From Tillandsia leiboldiana (lineage: Eukaryota > Streptophyta > Magnoliopsida > Poales > Bromeliaceae): DNA of 64,000 nucleotides. The notes below the pieces were generated by a model, which saw only the letters and a list, made by a program, of their open reading frames with translations, searched no databases and was not told where the DNA came from. The stretch covers positions 4,881,133-4,945,132 of the forward strand of contig CM055080.1 of the NCBI GenBank assembly GCA_029204045.2, read 5' to 3'. The translations under genes and the position numbers were made by a program. Below, piece by piece: positions 34,833-47,364 of this stretch. The number at the start of each line of letters is the position of its first letter. The first letter of the stretch is position 1.

Positions 34833-35209
34833 AGGGAAAAGAGAATATATATTTTTTGTATTATGATTGTGACTCATTATTGTAGACAAAATCTATATCA
34901 AAATTATGTATAATGTATGGTTTTTGTTATATATGATTTTTGTACTACTCATTTATTTATTTATTTATTTATGACTATAAAGCAGTGTGTTTAGTTTATT
35001 TATTTATTTATTTTTTAAACACACATACGGTGATCATGAAAATTTATAGTGTATATATAGATTTTATACAGTTTATAAATTTTGAGTCACATAAAGTTGT
35101 ATAATTTTATTTTTTTTTATACTTTCCGCTGTGTTTAAGAATAATATGAAATATTGGGTCATTCGATGTCATATAAAGATTTATAATATCAACTATGTTT
35201 AGAAGTAGC
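34467..35209 (+). other. Copia leader sequence with small repeats
   Basis: Non-coding. It includes ATA repeats at 34522-34540, a two-unit 43-45-base repeat (34656-34737, TGTACCCCTTTGGGGGCTAC and TGTACCCCTTGGGGGGCTAC), an ATT repeat at 34798-34832, and TTTA repeats near 34950-35015. Confidence 0.6.
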
Positions 35210-38200
35210 TAGGGGTGTAAAACGGGCCGGGCTGCAACGGGCCGTGCTGTGGCCCGGCACGGCTACAGTAGCTTCGTGCCAGGCCGGCCCGGTTCGGCTC
35301 CTCCGGCCGTGCTGGGCTGTCTCTTTGGGACCCATCAGCACGGTCCGTAGCGGGCTTGGGCCGTGCCGGGCCAAAGGGCAAGTCGTGGCCCGGCCCGACA
35401 CGGCCCGTATGGGCGGTGCCAGCAGAGCCAGCACGACCCAAATAAAATTAGGCCCGAAGAGTAAAGACTACAATTATAGGCTAATATAACCTATAGCCCT
35501 ATAAGCCTGGCTCTTGCCCGCCTATATAAATCTTTCCCAAGGCCCAACCTTGGGAAATAGCTCAACTCTATTTTTCCCAAGGGTGGACCGGGTGGCAGAC
35601 CCTTGGGCCTTAAGCCACATTAGCTTTGGAAAATAGGAAAACTCCAACGGTTAACTCTATTTAAATTATAAAAAATATAAAAATATATTTTTAGTTTAAA
35701 TTATTGAAATATCCTCACTAACATTCAAATTTTTGACTGTTAGGGAGGGTATTTTGGTCAAAAAATTTAAAATATTTTTATATTTTAAAAAAAGATATAA
35801 TTTTTTTTACATCTATAAATATTTCTACAAATCTTCAAATTTATCACAACAAATAATTTTTCATTCATTCTCTTCTACATACACAATATACTTATTCTTC
35901 TTCCAAACTTTCTATATAAATTTTTCTTTCTTTCAAATTTACTTTACAAATTTTTTAAATTTTTTCAACAATTTATTTTCACAAAATCTCTCTATAATCT
36001 CACCATATAAAATCTCAATTTCAAAACAATATTTATTTTTTTACGGTTTTATATTCTATTTTTTTCAAATAATTTTATTTAATTATTTTTTAGTTTTTTG
36101 TTTTTATTTAAATCTTCAAATTTATCACAACAACTAATTTTTCATTCATTCTCTTCTACATACACAATACACTAATTCTTTCTTTTTTCAAACTTTCTAT
36201 ATAAATTTTTCTTTCTCTCAAATTTACTTTACAAATTTTTTACATTTTTTCAACAATTTACTTTTACAAAATCTCTCTACAATCTCATCAAACAAAATCT
36301 TAATTTCAAAACAATATTTATTTTTTTACAGTTTAATTTTCTATTTTTTTTTCAAATATTTTTTATTTAATTATTTTTTAGTTTTTTGTGTTTATTTTTT
36401 ATAATAATGTCAGGTGAATTTTCTCATAATGATTTTTCTTGTACTGATTATATTCCTAAATATTATATTATCAATCAATCAGAAACTACAGCGGATGACT
36501 CTACACAAGGTGGTGACAGCTCGCAAGCACAACAAAATTTAGACGCAAATCCTACAAAAGTGTCTAAACGAAGAACAAGTGAAGTGTGAAAATATTTCAA
36601 TATCAAAAAAATTGAAGGACAATATTTGCGAGCTGTTTGTACAGTATGTGAAGCCCATTATTCTTGTGATAGTTCTGGTGGCACGGGTCATCTTAATTGA
36701 CATATGCAGAAACATCTTGCAAAAGAAGGTAAAGAAACAAAACAATCGCAACTTACTTTTACTTCTAGTGGAGTTAATACATTCCAATATTCCCACGAAC
36801 GCAATAGAAGAGAACTTGCTTTATTTATTGTAGGAGCAGAGCAACTATATACATTCGCCGAATGTCCATATTTTGAGCATTACGTGAAAACAGCTTTAAA
36901 TCCCACATATAAAAAAACTTCTCGAAATATTAGTCGTAAAGACTCAATAAAAGTGTTTCTTGAATATAGACAAAATATAATTAATATTTTTAAAAATTTG
37001 AATTGAAAAATTTCACTTACTTCCGATATTTGGACATCAAGAAAGTGTTTTATATGTGTTACTGCACATTGGATTGATTCTACATGGATATTACAAAAAT
37101 GAATTATTGATTTTCAAAAACTTGAGTTTCCACACACTGGTACTCATATTGCTCAAGCGATTGAAAATATTTTACAAATTTACAAAATTAACCAAAAAAA
37201 AATTTCAATTAGTTTTGATAATGCTAGCAATAATAGAACGGCAGTTCAAATTTTGAAAAATAATTTACATCTTATTTTAGATGGAAAATTATTTCATAAT
37301 AAATGTGCATGTCATATTATAAATTTATGTGTACATGAGGGTTTAAAAATAATTAGTCCACAAATAAAAAAAATAAAAGATTGTATTATGTTTATTCATA
37401 GTTCTGGTCTAAGAAAATAAGATTTTAAAAGTTTATGTAGACAATTGGGCCAAAAATACAAAAAATTTATTTTTGATGTTCAACACCAACGGAATTCTAC
37501 ATATAGAATGTTGCAATATTGTTATGAGTACAAAAATGTTTTATCTATTTTTTGCAATGAGAGAATGCAGCATAATCCCATAACTAATGAAGAATGGGAT
37601 ATTGGTCAAATTCTTATGACTTTTTTACAACCATTTTATGAGTCAACCAAACTTTTGTCCGATGTGTATTATCCTACTTCATGTCATTTTCTTAATCAAA
37701 TTTTACTTGTGAGTTGTCATTTTGCTGAATATAGAAATTTTCCTGATTTATCTCAAATTATTTCTTTCATGGAATCCAAAATTAAAGAATATTGGAAGGA
37801 AATTCCCATTGTACCTCTTTTGGCCTCTGTAATGGATCCTAGAATTAAATTAAATAGAGTAAAAATTGCTCTTACAAAAATATAATGAATTTTTGGAAAT
37901 TAATTCAACAAATTATTCAAGTGAGGAAAATATTTTTCAAATAGTATATAATTCTTTATATCAAATGTATAGTATTTATGCAGCTTCTTCGGGTAGTAAG
38001 CGACCATGTTCTTCACAATTACAAAGCAGTAGTAGTAATAGTGGTAAAACTAATAAAAATATGCTTTTATCTTTGGTGAGGAAACAAAAAGAAACTGATT
38101 TTAATAATGCAACTTTCTTTAACGAACTTTAGTTTTACTTGCAAACTGATTTTTCAAATCTTTTAAACGAAGATGAATTAGATAAGTTAGATATTTTAGC

Positions 38201-39326
38201 CTGGTGGAAAACACATGAAAGTGCATATCCTGTGCTTTCTGCCATGGCACGTGATTTACTAACTGTACAGATTTCAACGGTGGCATCGGAGTCTGCTTTT
38301 AGTGCAGGTGGAAGAATACTGGATGATTATAGAACTCGGCTTAAGGAGAATGCGGTCGAGGTTTTAGTTTGCTTAAAAGATTAGCGAGCTGCAGAATTAA
38401 GAATGCAAGATAAAGGAGGTCATGAGTCTACATCTTCAGATGAAACAGAATCAACTACCTAAAAATAATCAAGCACCTGCGGCAAGCTAGAGTGCAACTT
38501 TTCCGACTCCTCGTTGCTGGTTATTACTCGTTGTGCCTCACTTTTTTTTATTTGGTATATCTCTTTATTATGTGGCTTTAAAAAAAAAAAAATGATGTAA
38601 TGAAGAGAAAATAATGTTGATTTTTTTATTATTATTGTTTGCTAGTTGGCTTTATAAATCATGCTATGTTATTCAAATATATTTATAATTTATATATATA
38701 TATATATATACTTTCCTTTAATGTAATTATATAATATGATTAATTCAAAATTTATGTATTTTTTATAATTATTATTTATTTAGAATATTAATTTCTATTC
38801 AAATAGTAAAAATTATGAAAAAAATATAATATTAATTTTATATTAAAGTTGGTTATTGGTCAAAGAAATTAAAGCTAAAAAATTAATATAAAAAATTTAT
38901 ATAATTAAAAAGTTAAAATTATTGTTCTCTAAAGTTTTAAATTTTATATAATATTAAAAATTAATGATATTAAAAAGTTAAATTTATTTTTGGTATTTTA
39001 GTTTTATTTTTTAATTTATAAAATTTTTAAAATAATTTTAAGGAGTTGTGCATAATTGTGTAAAGAAAATTATGAGTCAAAAATTATAGTTTAAAAATAA
39101 GTTGCCTCTTATTTTTTTAAAAATAATTTTTAGAACAAAAAAAAACAAAAAAAAGACATGAAAAAAGCTGAAAAAAGAAACTGGGCTGGGCACGAAGCAC
39201 GGCCCGGCCCGTGCTGGACGGGCCGGGCCTCTTCCTTTGAAAAAATGGGCCGGGCTGACCCCTAGCCCATTTTGGCACGGATAATGTGGGTCGTGCCGGC
39301 CCGGCACGACCCACATTACACCCCTA
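35210..39326 (+). mobile_element. hAT DNA transposon
   Basis: The ends TAGGGGTGTAA and TTACACCCCTA are inverted repeats. The 8-base flanks GAAGTAGC (35202-35209) and GGAGTAGC (39327-39334) differ at one base, matching the 8-bp target duplication of hAT. Subterminal regions are rich in GGGCCGGGC and GGCCCG motifs. A decayed hAT transposase occupies the middle. It is inserted in the leader of the copia element. Confidence 0.9.
36407..38462 (+). pseudogene. hAT transposase pseudogene
   Basis: A 2.1-kb reading frame broken by stops. From the N-terminus: low-complexity leader MSGEFSHNDFSC; a BED-type zinc finger (KYFNIKKI, CTVCEAHYSC, then HLN and HMQKH, giving C-x2-C and His pairs); the RNase-H-like catalytic core with TSDIWTSRK, SISFDNASNN and CACHIINLCVHEG segments; and the hAT dimerisation region ILAWWKTHESAYPVLSAMAR, ending FSAGGRILDDYRTRL. 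Length is close to the usual 650-700 residues. In-frame stops lie near 36588, 36699, 37003, 37101, 37418, 38131 and 38383, with a frame change near 37870. Several are TGA where Arg (CGA) or Trp is expected. The family cuts and pastes DNA in the nucleus; this copy is inactive. Confidence 0.9.
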
Positions 39327-39837
39327 GGAGTAGCCACAGCATGCTATTCATAGTATATGATCGTTTATGGTATTTTTTTTTTTAAAAAAAGGACATTGAA
39401 TTAAGGTTAACCCAAAAATTCATACAAATTCCTAATTTAATTTTAATAGTTATTCAATGTTATATAAAGTTATTTGTATTTTTCATTATATTTGGAACTA
39501 GCCACAGCATCCTGCAAATAGAGAAGAACACATAAGAATTTTTAACATTGAGTTAAAGTTTAACTATTTATTGCAGTCAAATAAAATTATAATTCTTTTA
39601 ATTTTTGACTGGAATAGGATAGTGGAATGAATCTCTAGATAACAAGTTTTCTTATACCCACAGATACAGAAATCTAGTTATTTAGAAATTAGTTTTTCAC
39701 TAGTCTTATTATTAAAGTAGATAATTTATGCGTGTAGCGCCTCTAACCACAGAAAGGTTGAATTTATCTAATTTAAAGATTATTATCTCATAGTATGCGA
39801 TAATATTCTATGTTTATTTTATTGTTGCAGCTTCTTC
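39327..39837 (+). other. Copia leader, continued
   Basis: AT-rich and non-coding, between the hAT element and the copia gag. Its last bases ATTGTTGCAG look like a splice acceptor directly before the gag reading frame, which lacks an ATG at the expected place. Confidence 0.45.
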
Positions 39838-40610
39838 CGCTACTGCATTTCTTAGTGATATTTCTCGTATTCCTATGCTTATTGGGGATAACTATTCTGA
39901 TTGGAAAGAAAATAATTTTTTTTTATTTTGGGCTATATGGATCTTTACTTGGCTCTGCGCATTAAGGAACCACCTAAGGTAGTGGGGCCATTAACTCCAC
40001 AGCAGGAATCCGCGCAGGATAAATGGGAGTGATCCAACCGCTTAAGTTTGATGCTCATAAAGTCTAAAGTGTCAAAAAGCATAAGGGGATCAATCCTAAA
40101 ATGTGATAAAGTCAAGGATTACCTAAAGGTCATTGAGGAGCAATTTATTAGCTCTGATAAAGCTTTGGCCAGCACGCTGATGAAGCGACTTTCGGGCATC
40201 AAATACAATCGAACCAAGGGTGTGCGTGAGCATATCATGGAGATGCGGAACATAGCAGCTCAACTAAAGGCTTTAAAAGTTGAGATCTCCGACGCCTTCA
40301 TAGTCCATCTGATTCTACACTCATTACCGTCTGAGTTTGACCCCTTTAAGATCTCATACAACACACATAAAGATGAATGGTCAATAAATGAATTGTTGAC
40401 CATGTGTGTTCAAGAAGATGAGAGACTTAAGCAGGAGGAAACCGAAAATTATGACAGAATCTGTCAATTTGGCTACTCAGTGCAAAAGAGAAAAAGGAAA
40501 AAGTGTCTCAAATTCCAAGAAGCCAACATAATTGCCAATAAAGAATTATGGCAAGAAGGATCAATGTTATTTCTGTAAGAAAAAAGGGCACATGAAAAGG
40601 GACTGCTTGA
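39838..40610 (+). pseudogene. Copia gag with zinc knuckle
   Basis: It reads IPMLIGDNYSDWKE, then after a +1 shift in a T run (39918-39926) ILGYMDLYLALRIKEPP. This is the UBN2-type copia gag start. A TGA follows at 40030 (KWE, stop), then the long open part DYLKVIEEQFISSDKALAST, VREHIMEMRNIAAQLKALKV and VHLILHSLPSEFDPFKISYN, a near-complete gag core. A frame change near 40540 leads to the CCHC knuckle CYFCKKKGHMKRDC at about 40564-40605. Gag would package the RNA into particles. Two frame breaks and one stop make it a pseudogene. Confidence 0.88.
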
Positions 40611-40886
40611 AGTATAAAGCTTGGCTCAAGAAGAAAGGTATTGAAACTATCTATATTTGTTATGAATCTCATTTAGTTAATATTCCTAAAAACACATGAT
40701 GGATTGACTCTGGCACTACTGTACACATCTCAAATACCATACAGGGTTTTCACAGCCTAAAGATGTTGAAGCCAAATGAAAGGATTTTAATTAGTGGAGA
40801 AGGAAATAAATCTCAAGTTGAAGTTGTAGGAAACTATATTTTAGAACTTAACGCTAGTTTTGTACTTAAACTTGAGGACACTTTTT
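40611..40886 (+). pseudogene. Copia protease remnant
   Basis: Downstream of the knuckle the frame continues to NT, a stop (TGA in place of the usual Trp), then WIDSGTTVHIS with the Asp-Ser-Gly active site, LISGEGNKSQVEVVGN and ELNASFVLKLED. This is the standard copia aspartic protease layout. The reading frame is cut at 40886 by a DNA transposon and resumes at 42019-42021. Confidence 0.85.
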
Positions 40887-42018
40887 GGTATCGTTTGGAT
40901 TGGGGATAAACCAGAATGAGTTATACCAGGTATAAGTATAAAGTAAGGGATAAGCATGGTATAAAGTAAAATTGTGTTTGGTTGGGAATGAGGCTTAAAC
41001 CTGGTATAAGTAAAATAGTGTTTGGATTGGGGTTGAAGAATAAGGAGGAATAGAGAGTTGACTTTCGTGGTAAAAGATTAAAATATTCTTTTTTTTTAAT
41101 AATTTTTTCAAAATTAAAATTTTAAAATTTATTCAAATTTAAATCTTTATTAATTTTAATTTTTATAAAAATTTTAAGTGGGAGCAAAAAAAAAATGTTA
41201 ATTTTAAAATTTTAAGTAGGAGTAAAAATTTTAATTTATAAATTTATATAAATTTTAAAAAAATTATAAAAATATTGTATAAATTTTAAAATTAATATTT
41301 TTTAAAAATAAAATAAAATTTTTAAATTTATTAAAATATAAAATTTAAAAAAATTAAAATTTATAAAATTTAAAATTTATAAAATTTAAAATTTAAAATT
41401 TAAATAATTTTTTTAATTTAAAAATTTTAATTAAAAAAAAAGTAATTTTACCCTTGCTTTTATGTATATATTTAATTTGATAATTAAAGATTGTATTATA
41501 AAAATTTTTAGTGGGAAAAAAAAGGTAATTTTTAAATTTTAAGTGGGAGTAAAAATTTTAATTTTTAAATTTATATAAATTTTAAAAAAATTATAAAAAA
41601 ATTATATAAATTTTACAATTTTAAAATTAATATTATTTTTTAAAAAATAAAAATAAAAATTTATACTAATGATTTATTAAAATATAAAATATAAAAAATT
41701 AAAAATTATAAAATTATAAATTTAAAATTTAAATATTTTTTAAAATTTAAATATTATAATTAAGAAAACAAAATTTCGAAAGAATTTCGAAAAAAAAAAA
41801 AAAAAAAAAATCAAATACCCCTTCTCAAGGCTCTGACAGATCCTTGGGAAGGAGTTGGTAAAACCGGGGTGTAGGGGGGGGGGGGGGGAGGGGGGATATC
41901 CCAACCCCAAACCGGGGATATCCCCGTTTGGGAGGGATATCCCCGGTTTGGGATATCCCCATGGTGTTTGGGTATAAAGGGGGGATATCCCCCCTTTATA
42001 CCCAATCCAAACACAAGC
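40887..42018. mobile_element. PIF/Harbinger-like non-autonomous element, TTT target duplication
   Basis: The ends GGTATCGTTTGGATTGGGG and, reverse-complemented, GCTTGTGTTTGGATTGGGT are imperfect inverted repeats sharing GTTTGGATTGGG. TTT lies on both sides (40884-40886 and 42019-42021). Removing the insert and one TTT restores the copia frame, which supports the boundaries. The interior is extremely AT-rich (41050-41810), then has G/C homopolymers at 41873-41890 and several GGGGATATCCCC palindromes at 41893-41995. There is no coding. A 3-bp duplication and a GTTTGG-type end suggest Tourist/Harbinger; TTT rather than TTA or TAA is less usual. Confidence 0.7.
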
Positions 42019-42210
42019 TTTATGTTCCTAAGTTTTCTAGAAATTTAGTTCCCATTTCTAAACCGAGAAATAAAGGTTTTAAGTTTTTATATAAAAATAA
42101 GTCTTTTACTATCTTCTCTGATAATGTTATTATTGGCAATGGTTGTTTGGTAGATGATTTGTACAAATTTAATTTGAATCAATCTTTTGTGAATAACTTT
42201 AATGTTAATC
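42019..42210 (+). pseudogene. Copia pol fragment (pre-integrase region)
   Basis: Reads YVPKFSRNLVPISKPRNKGF, FTIFSDNVIIGNGCLVDDLY and KFNLNQSF. This is the short segment between protease and the integrase zinc finger in copia polyproteins (compare the usual LYVPSLRRNLISVSKL). It ends abruptly at the LTR junction at 42211. Confidence 0.85.
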
Positions 42211-42240
42211 TGTCACGCCCCGAGTTTTGAAAAGCAGGCT

Positions 42241-42271
<31 letters not shown>

Positions 42272-42312
42272 GAAATCAGAGTTTAAATCATTTCAGACGT
42301 GAACAGATCGCC

Positions 42313-42364
42313 ACATGTATAGTAAATTTCCTGTCCAAATGGGACAGAGCCTTTCCTATACATG
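42313..42364 (-). other. Stem-loop near the LTR 3' end
   Basis: CATGTATAG pairs with CTATACATG, with an inner CTGTCC and GGGACAG pair. The sense strand continues TGGCGATCTGTTCACG. The paired LTR has the same at 47467-47517. Confidence 0.75.
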
Positions 42365-42690
42365 CACGGCTAAGCACTTACAGTCAATACCAGAGTAGTC
42401 TAAACTACGCATACAACAATAGTCATTTTACAATATTTTAAACAAAATGCGGAAGATAAAATATACTGGTGACATAAGGGTCGGTACTATCGCAACAGCC
42501 TCACCAACGTGTCCCGACATCCCAGCACCCGACCGACCTGAAAAATGGTCACCCAGGGGGTGTGAGATACACTGTACATGTAACCCAGTGGGCACGACGA
42601 GCCGAGAAATAGCTAATCGTACCTACTGGATACAATAATCTGCGGATAGTAATAGATCAATAGGTAAAGCTGAATAATCAATAAGTCACG

Positions 42691-42833
42691 ATATAACTGA
42701 GCAGATATGGGTACAGAAATATCAGAATCAATCATGGTGATAATCAAATATAACTGAGCAGATATGGGTACAGAAATATCAGAATCAATCATGGTGATAA
42801 TCAAATATAACTGAGCAGATATGGGTACAGAAA
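42691..42833. repeat. 57-bp tandem repeat, 2.5 copies
   Basis: The unit begins ATATAACTGAGCAGATATGG and ends GGTGATAATCAA. The same repeat with the same copy number is at about 47846-47990 in the partner LTR. Confidence 0.95.
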
Positions 42834-45484
42834 TAAATAGTAAAACATGCCAGAATATGGTAATATAAGCTATGCATCAACAAAGGAACAGTAAGTACCC
42901 AACCGATGCCACTATTGGTCACGGGGCCCTCAGGCGAAGATATCTATGCCGAGCCAACCACAATCATACTGGATTCCACCTAGCTGAGCTGAACAGCAAC
43001 CCCGTACCATTGATATAGCCAAGAGGATCCTCGTACCAAACGGTACAGCCAAGAGTTTTCCTCATATCGGTACAGCCAAGGGGCTCCCCGTACCCAGTGA
43101 TACAGCAAGAGGGGTAGCTCACGGGTCAACCAGACCCTTTACCGGTAAAGAACGCAATGTGGGGGATCAATCCCACAGCGTACGCGAACGAACAGCAGGT
43201 GCACAATCATCACAATGCGAATGCTAAATCTCACGGTCCACAGACCAGGTAATCGACAACATGCCGGAAATCCCCACAGGGATGCAATGGCAAAGGCCAA
43301 CTGAATCTCAACCCAAGGTAATCGGCAAAAAGCCGGGAAAAATCCCAACAGGGATGCAGGTATCTGTATATCAATCAGGTCTATCATGCATAACTGGAAA
43401 TAGTAGCAAGAATAACTGAATGTAATGCAATACAATATCTGATAGACATGAAGCAATAATAAGCATGATCAGACCCTGAATATCAACTGTGCTGAATACT
43501 GGAATGTAAACGACAGGTATGCAGAAAAATATCCAGGTAGATGTCTATCAATAAAGGAGTATGTATATCTGAGCGAAATCCCAATAGGGATGCATATGTC
43601 TGTATATCAATCATAGGTCATATCACGCAACCCGGAATCCAAGAAGTATATAAATTCGAATAAAAGCAAGTCTATGTAGTGATCAAGCAAGCATGATATA
43701 AATGTCCAAATATGAGCTAATGAACTGTCCTCTAACTAATGACCAATCAAGCAGGTATATGTCCAGGTATACGCAAAGGATACTAAATCCACAGAATAAG
43801 GCTCATAAACATAATCTGGGCTAAATAGAAGAACAGGTGTCCGACTGGACTAAAGCAAACAGAGGGCCGAAAAGATAAAGTCCGGACCGAAGATAACCCA
43901 CCTGAATGTAGGCCGATCCAACGACTCCAACAGAAGGCTCATGGGCCGGAGTCAGACTGCAAGGACCTGGATCACGAATACTAATCAGGGACGGATAACC
44001 ACATCTATAAACTGTTCTTTTACATCGAAGTACGCGAAACTCACGCCGAAAGCCGTTAAACTGACGATTTTGCCGATTCTCGGACCGATAACCAATTTTC
44101 GCTCAACAGGACCAACGAACCTCTAACGAAAAAGTTTAGAGATCATGTAACCGCTGCCCAAGACAACCCATGAAGTTACATTTGCATCTAAGTCCGCAGG
44201 GTTTTTCTAAAATCGCATAATTATACTTAAAAACTACATATTTCGACTCGTTAAAAATATCCGAGGGGTTCTAACATGAACTGAAGGTCTCGACCTAAAT
44301 AAAGCCGTGCTCACTGTTTGAAAGCAGCACGAGACCCGAGGAAAACTTCGGGCCATGATTTTCTTTGCTAACATAGGCCAAATAGCATTTTTCAAAAATC
44401 CACCCGACCATTCCCATTTTTAGGGTGAGCATCATGCTCAGTGACCTCAAATTAGTGAGAGGCTCACTACCGCGACCTCGCAACTGCCCAAAACCGATCC
44501 CACGGCCATTTATTAAATTGAGAGCTTATAATGCAACAACTTGAAAAATACTTGTGCAAATTTAGTATAACTTGGATCATTTGTCTTTAGACAACACCAG
44601 GACACCAGGGCTTGCACTTTTGCAACCCAATTTAGTATAACTTGGATCACCTGGGTCATTTTCCCATCGCGCGGAGCCCCGGCGATCGCCGGCGGCGAAG
44701 CTCGGCCAAGCTCGAGAGAGCTCTAATGGTGGATTTTGATCCGGTGCACTAGAGGCCCTCCAACTTGGACCAGATGAGTCCTCTCGGCTCCCCAATGCTT
44801 CCTATGGTGGTGGCCGGCGGCGCGGGTGCACGGCGGCGCCGGACAGCGAACCTCGGCCGCGGTGCAAAATTGCCCGGTTCTAGGGCAAGCTTGATCTTCG
44901 CGGGTCCTCAACCGATCAACTCCAGACTTCGGGAGTAGGCTGCAGTCGACGAGAGGAACGATTCTATCGTCTCTGATTTTGAGTTCAACGGTCGGACGAA
45001 GCCCACAGTTGAGCTCGGCCGATTATTGTCTTCCGGCAACAAGAAGCTCACGCCGGCAACCGGGACGTCGGCGGCGGCTCTAGCTTCACAGAGAGATTCC
45101 TCTCAATGTCAGGGACTACACACACATACTCATGGGCCATACAAAAGGAATATTTTCCAACATCTTACCTCACCGGAGAGAGGAAGAAGAAGAAGCTCTC
45201 CCGCGGTGGCGCACGGCGGCGGCGGCCGTTGGCTCCACCATGGCTCGGTCGCGGCTATTAAAAGGAACTCCCAGCTGAAGTTTAGTCCAACTTAATCTTT
45301 CAAAACACCTCCCACAACCCAACCCGAGAACACCTTCTCTTTTCTTTGTCTTCTCGGGTTGCTCCGGCGACGGGGACGGCGGTGGCCGTGGCGTAACTTC
45401 CGTGGAGAGATGCAGAGGGAGGGGAGAGGGTTGGAGCTGGCGGCTAGGGCTGAGGACTACGGGATTAGGGTTGCAAGAGAACCC

Positions 45485-45510
45485 TAAAGCATGTATATAT
45501 ATGCATATTG
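45485..45510 (-). promoter_or_regulatory. Candidate LTR promoter (TATA box)
   Basis: The minus strand reads GCATATATATACATGC. About 15-35 bases downstream come AGGGTTCTCTTGC and ACCCTAATCCC, which resemble the start of plant 5' leaders. Position inside the LTR fits a U3/R boundary. This is inferred from sequence only. Confidence 0.4.
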
Positions 45511-46974
45511 CACAAAATGCCAATATACCCCTCTACACTTAATATTTCGTGCCAAGACCCTTACAGAAACTTCAACTTACTCTTTAGTCCTTGTCCATAA
45601 AGTGGCACGATTTTCGAGGCATAAAATATAGGGTTTCTTGTGTAAAATACTATATTTTTCATTGTTTTTCACGCTTTTCAAGGCATTTTAGTCGTCGAAT
45701 CGAAAAATGGACTTCGCCACGACATCCGGCTCGACGAAACCTATCAGGTAGCGATTTTTGTTTTTCGAGAAAATGCCCGGATAAATTCTCGGTCCATCAA
45801 TACTGTACAGAAATATAGTTTATCACGCTTTTCGAGACTCTAGGGTCGTTAAACGGAAATTCCGTCAGCGCCATTGCGTTCAGAACGACGAAACCGATCA
45901 AATCGACTACCTAGATTGCTATGACCGGAGTCCAGACAGCGAATTGGCTAACGTTGGCACTACGGGAATTTAGAAATAGGGGTTACTATTCACCCACTGT
46001 TCACAGCACTATTCACTTAAGTCGCGGGTCCCGCCCGCTTCTTCGCTGATTTCAGGAAGATTCGACCGTCGGATCTGAATTTGATCTATATCATTTTCGA
46101 TCAGTTCGACGAGACGGTCGCACTGGTCATCTCGGATTTTCGAGATTTGGCTCGGATTCGAAAGGTAATATTTCTGTCTCGTAAACTGTGCAATTTACAC
46201 AGTAGCAAAAGGTCAATTGCGCTATTTGTGCTCTTTCTAATTCTGAGTCATCTTGACTCCATTCTTTTCTTTCATTTATTTCGAATTTAAATTTCACGAA
46301 TCTTACATCACTTACAACTTAAAAGAAGTTTCGTCCCCGAAACTTACAACTTAAAAAAAGTTTTGTTCCCGAAGCTTAAACTTAACGAAACCACTATTAA
46401 GCCTCTAACAGGTTCGCACTAGTGACAATCAGTCACAAAATATCGGCAACTCTCAGGCTACTCTTTTAGACCCAATCTGATACTCCCCATTACAGGGCAG
46501 AGTATTTCCTCAGTTCTTTCGACAGTACGTTGTCTGCAGCCAACGTGCTTACCAAAAGAAAAGCGAAATACCATAGATCGGTCGCCAACATCTAGTTGGG
46601 GACACAACTCCCATCAGAAGGTTTATCACATACCTCCCAACACAGTCTCAGTGCTAATGACATAACCTTTATCATGGATTACTACCACCTCGTGGTCATA
46701 AATACCACCCTGACTAACTCATAGGAGAGTTCGAGATGGTCCACAAAAATCGTGCAAGAGGTAGGGCCAAAATCTATATCCAACTGACAAGGCTTTCATC
46801 TGATAAGTATCGTCAGAAATTATTTTATCCAAAGCAACAGGATTACCGACCTCTTATTCGTCCTGATTTCTATTATCGAGGGAATCATCAATAGTAGCAG
46901 CCACCGGCGCAGTTCCGATGATCACGGCTGCGACAAAGGTTGCTATATCATATGACACGGGGACAACTGGAAAA

Positions 46975-47235
46975 TCAACAACTTCCCCGAGCATCTGGGC
47001 TAGTGGTGGGGCCGGTGCAAAAATAGCAGTCATCTGCTGCTATGCCATTCTTGGCTTTCTCGACAAAAGCGGTGAGCTGATCCTCTAACCGCTGCCAACG
47101 ATCCGAGCCCTCTGGCTCAAATAAAATATCAAGCCCATGGCCCATAACACGACCACAGCTAACACTGCACCCACAACACCCCCAAAGCCCAGAGTGCGTG
47201 CGAACACCACTCGTAACCACAACAACGAGACTCAA
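46975..47235 (-). pseudogene. Gag N-terminal fragment
   Basis: An 86-residue open frame with TSGVRTHSGLWGCCGCSVSC and EPEGSDRWQRLEDQLTAFVE. The related copy at 24908-25153 reads TSGVRTRSGL and EPEGSDRSQ. The EPEGSD...LE..L..F pattern resembles the beginning of chromovirus gag. The remainder of gag is missing. Confidence that it was gag is moderate. Confidence 0.5.
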
Positions 47236-47352
47236 TAGTGCGTAAACACACCTGAGCTCCTAACCACTACACAAATACCCCGCGCTCTCAAATACATCAC
47301 AAGTCATCCTAGGGCTCAATCCAAACCAAATACCTAGACATCGTGTACCTAT

Positions 47353-47364
47353 GCTCCGATACCA
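47353..47364 (-). promoter_or_regulatory. Primer-binding site
   Basis: Minus-strand TGGTATCGGAGC, one base off the common initiator-tRNA-Met primer site. It follows the LTR end at 47372 by seven bases. Confidence 0.8.

Larger units (their letters stand above)
42211..46307 (-). repeat. 3' LTR (about 4.1 kb) of a minus-strand element
   Basis: The plus-strand start TGTCACGCCCCGAG is the LTR end in sense. The sense start, TGTAAGATTCGTG, lies at about 46307 after AAACTTCTTTTAAGT. The first 1.9 kb is near-identical to 47372-49273, showing these are paired LTRs of a young element. A block at 46020-46165 (AAGTCGCGGGTCCCGC, GACGAGACGGTCGCA) is shared with the start of family-A LTRs. It contains 57-bp tandem repeats at 42691-42833. 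The 5-base flank before it is TAATC. Confidence 0.8.
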
